DNA of 64,000 nt from Methylococcus geothermalis (GTDB taxonomy: Bacteria > Pseudomonadota > Gammaproteobacteria > Methylococcales > Methylococcaceae), in NCBI RefSeq assembly GCF_012769535.1, contig NZ_CP046565.1, forward strand, positions 186,001 to 250,000, written 5' to 3'. The notes under the pieces were generated by a model. It did no database searches and was not told the DNA's origin. It saw only the letters and a list, made by a program, of their open reading frames with translations. A program made the position numbers and the translations under genes. This document shows, piece by piece, positions 60,933 through 64,000 of this stretch (position 1 is its first letter; each line of letters starts with the position of its first letter).

Positions 60933-62104
60933 GGAACCTCTGAACAAACCCTGCGGGTAAGCTATTCCTGCCCAGAACCCCTGAACGCGGAGCCCCGATG
61001 AAACAGACCACCTTCGCCTCCTTAGCCTTTGACCGGAAGAAGAAGCAGACCCGGCGTGAGAAGTTCCTGGCCGAGATGGAGCGGGCGGTGCCGTGGCCGG
61101 AACTGCTGGCGGTGATCGAACCGCATTACCCGAAAGCGGGTCGGCGCGGTCGTCAACCGTACCCGTTGGCGACGATGCTCAGGCTTTACTTCCTCCAGCA
61201 ATGGTATGCCTTGTCCGACCCGGGCCTGGAAGACGCCCTGTACGAGATCGAATCGATGCGGCGTTTTGCGGGTCTGGAGTTGGCCGATGACGCGCTGCCG
61301 GATGAAACCACGATCCTCAACTTCCGGCGCCTGCTGGAACGTCACGAGCTGACGGCGAAGTTGATGAACGCCATCAATGACGTGTTGGAAGCGCGAGGGT
61401 TGCTGCTCAAGGGGGGCACGATGGTGGATGCGACGATCATCCATGCCGCGCCATCGACGAAGAACAAGGCCAAAGCGCGCGACCCGGAGATGCATCAGAC
61501 CAAGAAGGGCCATCAGTGGTTCTTCGGCATGAAGGTGCACGTGGGAGCGGATGTTCACACCGGTGTCGCCCACACGGTCTCGGTCACACCGGCCCACGCC
61601 TCGGACATCAGCCAGTTGCCGAACCTGCTGCGCGAGGACGACCGGCTGATCCTCGGCGATGCCGGCTACGTCAACGACACCTATAAGCGCGCGGCGCGGC
61701 AGGCCGGGGTCGTGTGGGGCGTGGCCCTGAAGGCCCGTCCGAAACGGCGGCTGGGGTCGGCACAGAAACGCCGCAATCGAAAGATGTCCTCGCTGCGCAG
61801 CCGCATCGAGCACCTTTTTCGGGTGATGAAGCGGCAGTTCGGCTACACCAAGACGCGCTACCGGGGTCTGGCTAAGAACGCCGCCCAGGTGTTGACCCTG
61901 ATAGGGTTGACCCATCTCTACCTGAAGCGGTACGCATTGATGACCTGACGGGCGAGGTGCGCCCGGAATCCGCCCCGACGGGCGCATCCGGGGGGGGGAT
62001 CGCCACGGTAAGTAAGGAATTTCGGTACCCTTCACCCATTTTCAAAGCCTGATTATCAGCGGGATGTGTTTTTACCGGCCAAATCGGGTTTGTTCAGAGG
62101 TTCC
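60933..62104 (+). mobile_element. Complete IS5-family insertion sequence, 1172 bp
   Basis: Perfect 19-base terminal inverted repeats, GGAACCTCTGAACAAACCC at 60933-60951 and its complement at 62086-62104, flank one transposase gene. The element is bordered on both sides by CTAG (60929-60932 and 62105-62108), the target duplication expected for IS5-group elements. Intact ends and gene suggest it is or was recently mobile. Confidence 0.93.
60998..61948 (+). CDS. IS5-family transposase
   Basis: A 316-residue DDE transposase. N-terminal domain of unknown (DUF772-like) type: YPLATMLRLYFLQQWYALSDPGLEDALYEIESMRRFAGL and DETTILNFRRLLE. The catalytic triad residues sit in MVDATIIHAAPS (first Asp), ILGDAGYVND (second Asp) and SRIEHLFRVMKRQFGY (Glu, Y-(2)-R-(3)-E-(6)-K-type region). 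GGAG precedes ATG 60998. No frameshift or internal stop, so the enzyme is presumably functional. Confidence 0.96.
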   Translation: MKQTTFASLAFDRKKKQTRREKFLAEMERAVPWPELLAVIEPHYPKAGRRGRQPYPLATMLRLYFLQQWYALSDPGLEDALYEIESMRRFAGLELADDALPDETTILNFRRLLERHELTAKLMNAINDVLEARGLLLKGGTMVDATIIHAAPSTKNKAKARDPEMHQTKKGHQWFFGMKVHVGADVHTGVAHTVSVTPAHASDISQLPNLLREDDRLILGDAGYVNDTYKRAARQAGVVWGVALKARPKRRLGSAQKRRNRKMSSLRSRIEHLFRVMKRQFGYTKTRYRGLAKNAAQVLTLIGLTHLYLKRYALMT

Positions 62105-62139
62105 CTAGGTATTGGTAGTCAAGAAAATAATGTCACTGT

Positions 62140-62286
62140 TTACTCGCCCTCACCCGCTTGGCGGTAGATGTGGCGGGTGTCGATGAAGAGCACGGTGTCG
62201 GCACGAGAAATCCCTCCCGGCCTCCCCTTCTCGGGGGGAGGATTTTCTTTGCCCTTGTCGTTGGTAGATACCGTCTTGCGCGTCAT
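62140..62286 (-). pseudogene. Possible scrap of a type I restriction-modification HsdM gene
   Basis: A 48-codon minus-strand frame starting at ATG 62286 ends SRADTVLFIDTRHIYRQ followed by a short tail and stop. DTVLFIDARxIYRQ is a C-terminal signature of HsdM-type N6-adenine methylases. The rest of that enzyme is absent, and the first half (Lys/Glu/Pro-rich) is not recognisable. I read it as a deletion remnant next to the IS, but the match is short. Confidence 0.35.
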
Positions 62287-62418
62287 GTCGCAAGCCCGTC
62301 ATGGGCGGACAAGCGGCAGCGCATCCGCCAAATTCGGCTCCGCTGCTCTTCGAGTCGGCGGGGCGGTGGATGCGCTTCGCTTATCCCCCTGCTGACCGGT
62401 GGGCAGTTTCAGCAGCGC

Positions 62419-62829
62419 TTATTCCTGAACCGTCGCCAGGGACAGCCGGTTGACCCCGGCCTTGTGGGCGGTGGCCAGCACCTTGGCGACGACGGCATAG
62501 CTCACCGCCTGGTCGGCATGGACGATGTACAGGGCGTCCGGATTCTGCTGCACCGCTTCCCGGAGCCTGGCTTCCAGCTGCGCCAGATCGGCGATCTCGG
62601 TCTTGTCCAGCACGATGCGTCCCTGGGCGTCGATGCCGATCGGGGTCGACTTGTTGTCGTCCGAGGCGGCCACCGCGCCGGTCTTGGGCAGGTTGACGTT
62701 CATGCTCTGGGTCAGCAGCGGCGCCGTCACCAGGAACACGATCACCAGCACCAGCATGACGTCGACCAGCGGGGTGACGTTGATCTCGCTCATCACTTCG
62801 TCGTTGTCGCCCCCGGTTTTCATGGCCAT
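62419..62829 (-). CDS. exbD: ExbD-type energy-transducing protein
   Basis: A 136-residue ExbD/TolR protein. One N-terminal membrane helix carries the essential Asp in INVTPLVDVMLVLVIVFLVTAPLL; the periplasmic part ends with YIVHADQAVSYAVVAKVLATAHKAG. AAGGAG lies six bases before ATG 62829, which I prefer to the GTG at 62844 that overlaps the exbB stop. It uses the proton gradient with ExbB to energise TonB. Confidence 0.94.
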   Translation of the reverse strand: MAMKTGGDNDEVMSEINVTPLVDVMLVLVIVFLVTAPLLTQSMNVNLPKTGAVAASDDNKSTPIGIDAQGRIVLDKTEIADLAQLEARLREAVQQNPDALYIVHADQAVSYAVVAKVLATAHKAGVNRLSLATVQE

Positions 62830-62840
62830 GGCGGTCTCCT

Positions 62841-63521
62841 TCACTCGCCCTGAGCGTAGCCGACGGGGCGGTGGGCGGTCTCGGCGCTGACCAGGTGCAG
62901 GAAGTCTTCGGCGAAGATTTCCAGCGCCTGCTGCCGGCGCCGCGATTGCCGCATCAAAAAGTTGTAGGCCAGCACGGCGGGCACCGCGACGGCGATGCCG
63001 ATGGCGGTGGCGATCAGCGCCTCGCCGATCGGACCGGCCACCACCTCGAGGCTGGCCTTGCCGCTTTTGCTGATGTCCTGCAAGGCATGCATGATGCCCC
63101 AGACGGTCCCGAACAGGCCCACGAAAGGCGCCGTCGACCCGATGCTGGCAAGGACCGTGAGCCCGATGTCCGACAGCCGCGATTCGCGCTCCAGTTGCCG
63201 CTTGAGCTTGCGCTCCAGGGTGGCCACCAGATCGCCGCGGTGCTTCAGGCTGGGGACGCCGTCCCCGTTACCGCTGTCGAACACCTGGAACCCCGCCGTC
63301 GCCAGCCGGTACAAAGGACAGACACCAGCCTCCCCCATCCTCAGCCGCGCCTCGTCGAGCGTGGCCGCACTCCAGAATTTCTCCTCGAACCGGCGGTTGC
63401 CCACCGCATGCCGCCAGTATTGCCCCCCTTTCAGCAGGATGACGGTCCAGGTGAGGACGGAAAACGAGATCAGTACCCAGAGGGTGACGTTGATGATGAG
63501 GGTGGACGTATCGGTGACCAT
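62841..63521 (-). CDS. exbB: ExbB-type proton channel protein
   Basis: A 226-residue MotA/TolQ/ExbB protein. Three membrane helices: near 12-30, and the pair near 125-150 and 165-190, with LASIGSTAPFVGLFGTVWGIMHALQDI and GPIGEALIATAIGIAVAVPAVLAYNFL, the family signatures. Forms the pentameric channel around ExbD. ATG 63521 lies 18 bases after the tonB stop; downstream its stop abuts the exbD leader. Confidence 0.95.
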   Translation of the reverse strand: MVTDTSTLIINVTLWVLISFSVLTWTVILLKGGQYWRHAVGNRRFEEKFWSAATLDEARLRMGEAGVCPLYRLATAGFQVFDSGNGDGVPSLKHRGDLVATLERKLKRQLERESRLSDIGLTVLASIGSTAPFVGLFGTVWGIMHALQDISKSGKASLEVVAGPIGEALIATAIGIAVAVPAVLAYNFLMRQSRRRQQALEIFAEDFLHLVSAETAHRPVGYAQGE

Positions 63522-63539
63522 GATTCCTGCCGAGTGCTG

Positions 63540-64000
63540 TCAATGAGTCAGAGAGAATTCGAGCGGTACCACGACCCAGCTGGCCACCGCCTTGCCGCCC
63601 TTGGTCGCCGGGACGAAGCGCCAGCGGCGGACCGTTTCCATCGCGGACTCGTCGAGGATGTCGTGGCCGCTGCTGGCTTGCAGCTCGACCTCTGCCGGAA
63701 GTCCCGTGGGCATGACGTGAACCTTCATCGTCACCTTCCCCTGCCAGCGCTGCCTCTTGGCGAATGCCGGGTAGTCGGGCAGCGGATTGTGCAAATAATT
63801 GGCGTTGAAGTTCGCCGGGGTCGACGCGGGTATGGGCGTACCGCTGCCGCCTGCCACGCCTTCGCCGCGTGCGGCGGACGAGGTTTCAGGAGGCGGCGCG
63901 GCAGGCTCGGCCTTGGCGGCGCTATCGCCCACCGTCCGCTCGGGCTGGACCGGAAGCGGCTTGGGCAGGGTCTTCGCCACCGGTTTGGGCTTGGCGACGG
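63540..64000 (-). CDS. tonB: TonB protein (C-terminal part, runs off the window)
   Basis: Partial: the frame continues to the window edge through Lys-Pro repeats (VAKPKPVAKTLPKPLPV) typical of the TonB periplasmic spacer, so the GTG near 63980 is not a believable start. The C-terminal domain is present: YLHNPLPDYPAFAKRQRWQGKVTMKVHVMPTG, ASSGHDILDESAMETVRRWRFVPATKGGKAVASWVVVPLEF (several stretches). It contacts TonB-dependent outer-membrane receptors. Heads the tonB-exbB-exbD unit. Confidence 0.93.
   Translation of the reverse strand, partial: VAKPKPVAKTLPKPLPVQPERTVGDSAAKAEPAAPPPETSSAARGEGVAGGSGTPIPASTPANFNANYLHNPLPDYPAFAKRQRWQGKVTMKVHVMPTGLPAEVELQASSGHDILDESAMETVRRWRFVPATKGGKAVASWVVVPLEFSLTH

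Overview
The window is G+C-rich, densely coded DNA from a Gram-negative gammaproteobacterium. The hydrogenase order hupS-hupL-hupE-hupC-hupD, a PhoA, a type-1-like desaturase and the general gene style fit a methanotroph of the Methylococcus capsulatus type. That naming comes from memory of the hup operon and was not checked by a search. No tRNA, rRNA or CRISPR array was seen.

Layout. 1-3533: end of a tripartite RND efflux operon (pump, adaptor, outer-membrane lipoprotein). 3600-3920: eroded MOSC-domain remnant, then a 51-residue membrane protein on the minus strand. 4171-7499: four-gene MCE lipid-transport operon (STAS-fused permease, ATPase, MCE protein, auxiliary lipoprotein). 7702-11209: fatty-acid desaturase, a FetAB-like ABC exporter on the minus strand, and a DUF502 membrane protein. 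11250-17370: uptake [NiFe] hydrogenase operon hupSLECD plus hupH-like gene and a 56-residue membrane protein. 17500-24084: apaH, mpl and an unassigned 1340-residue membrane protein.

24091-38875 (all minus strand) is an exopolysaccharide locus of Eps/methanolan type: EpsL-like barrel, AT-rich ATP-grasp gene, priming glycosyltransferase, Wza-like export protein, Wzz-like chain-length protein, a degenerate EpsG-type kinase, Wzy-like ligase/polymerase, Wzx-like flippase, two GT4-type transferases, a secreted polysaccharide-lyase-like protein, and a split Alg14/Alg13-like transferase. The modules suffice in outline for priming, assembly, flipping, polymerisation and export.

39139-43708: DUF6794 protein, OpgD-like periplasmic glucan protein, Ca2+/H+ antiporter, PEBP protein and a GT2. 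43812-47657 is the S-adenosylmethionine cycle: metK, an SAH riboswitch, ahcY and metF, with a hairpin-rich ahcY-metF spacer. 47706-48622: rpoH preceded by a perfect CIRCE operator. 48700-51934: PLP aminotransferase, a small secreted protein with a strong terminator, a lipoprotein, and thiE. 52049-57606: pyruvate dehydrogenase operon aceE-aceF-lpdA with its terminator. 57625-62286: an eroded secreted-protein remnant, a lipoprotein, phoA, a complete IS5-family element with CTAG duplications, and a possible HsdM scrap. 62419-64000: tonB (partial), exbB, exbD.

The observations most worth following are the CIRCE-controlled rpoH, the SAH riboswitch and the neighbouring unassigned hairpins, the motif-degenerate EpsG-type protein, the AT-rich ATP-grasp gene in the EPS locus, the orphan 1340-residue membrane protein, and the small proteins missed by ordinary length cut-offs.
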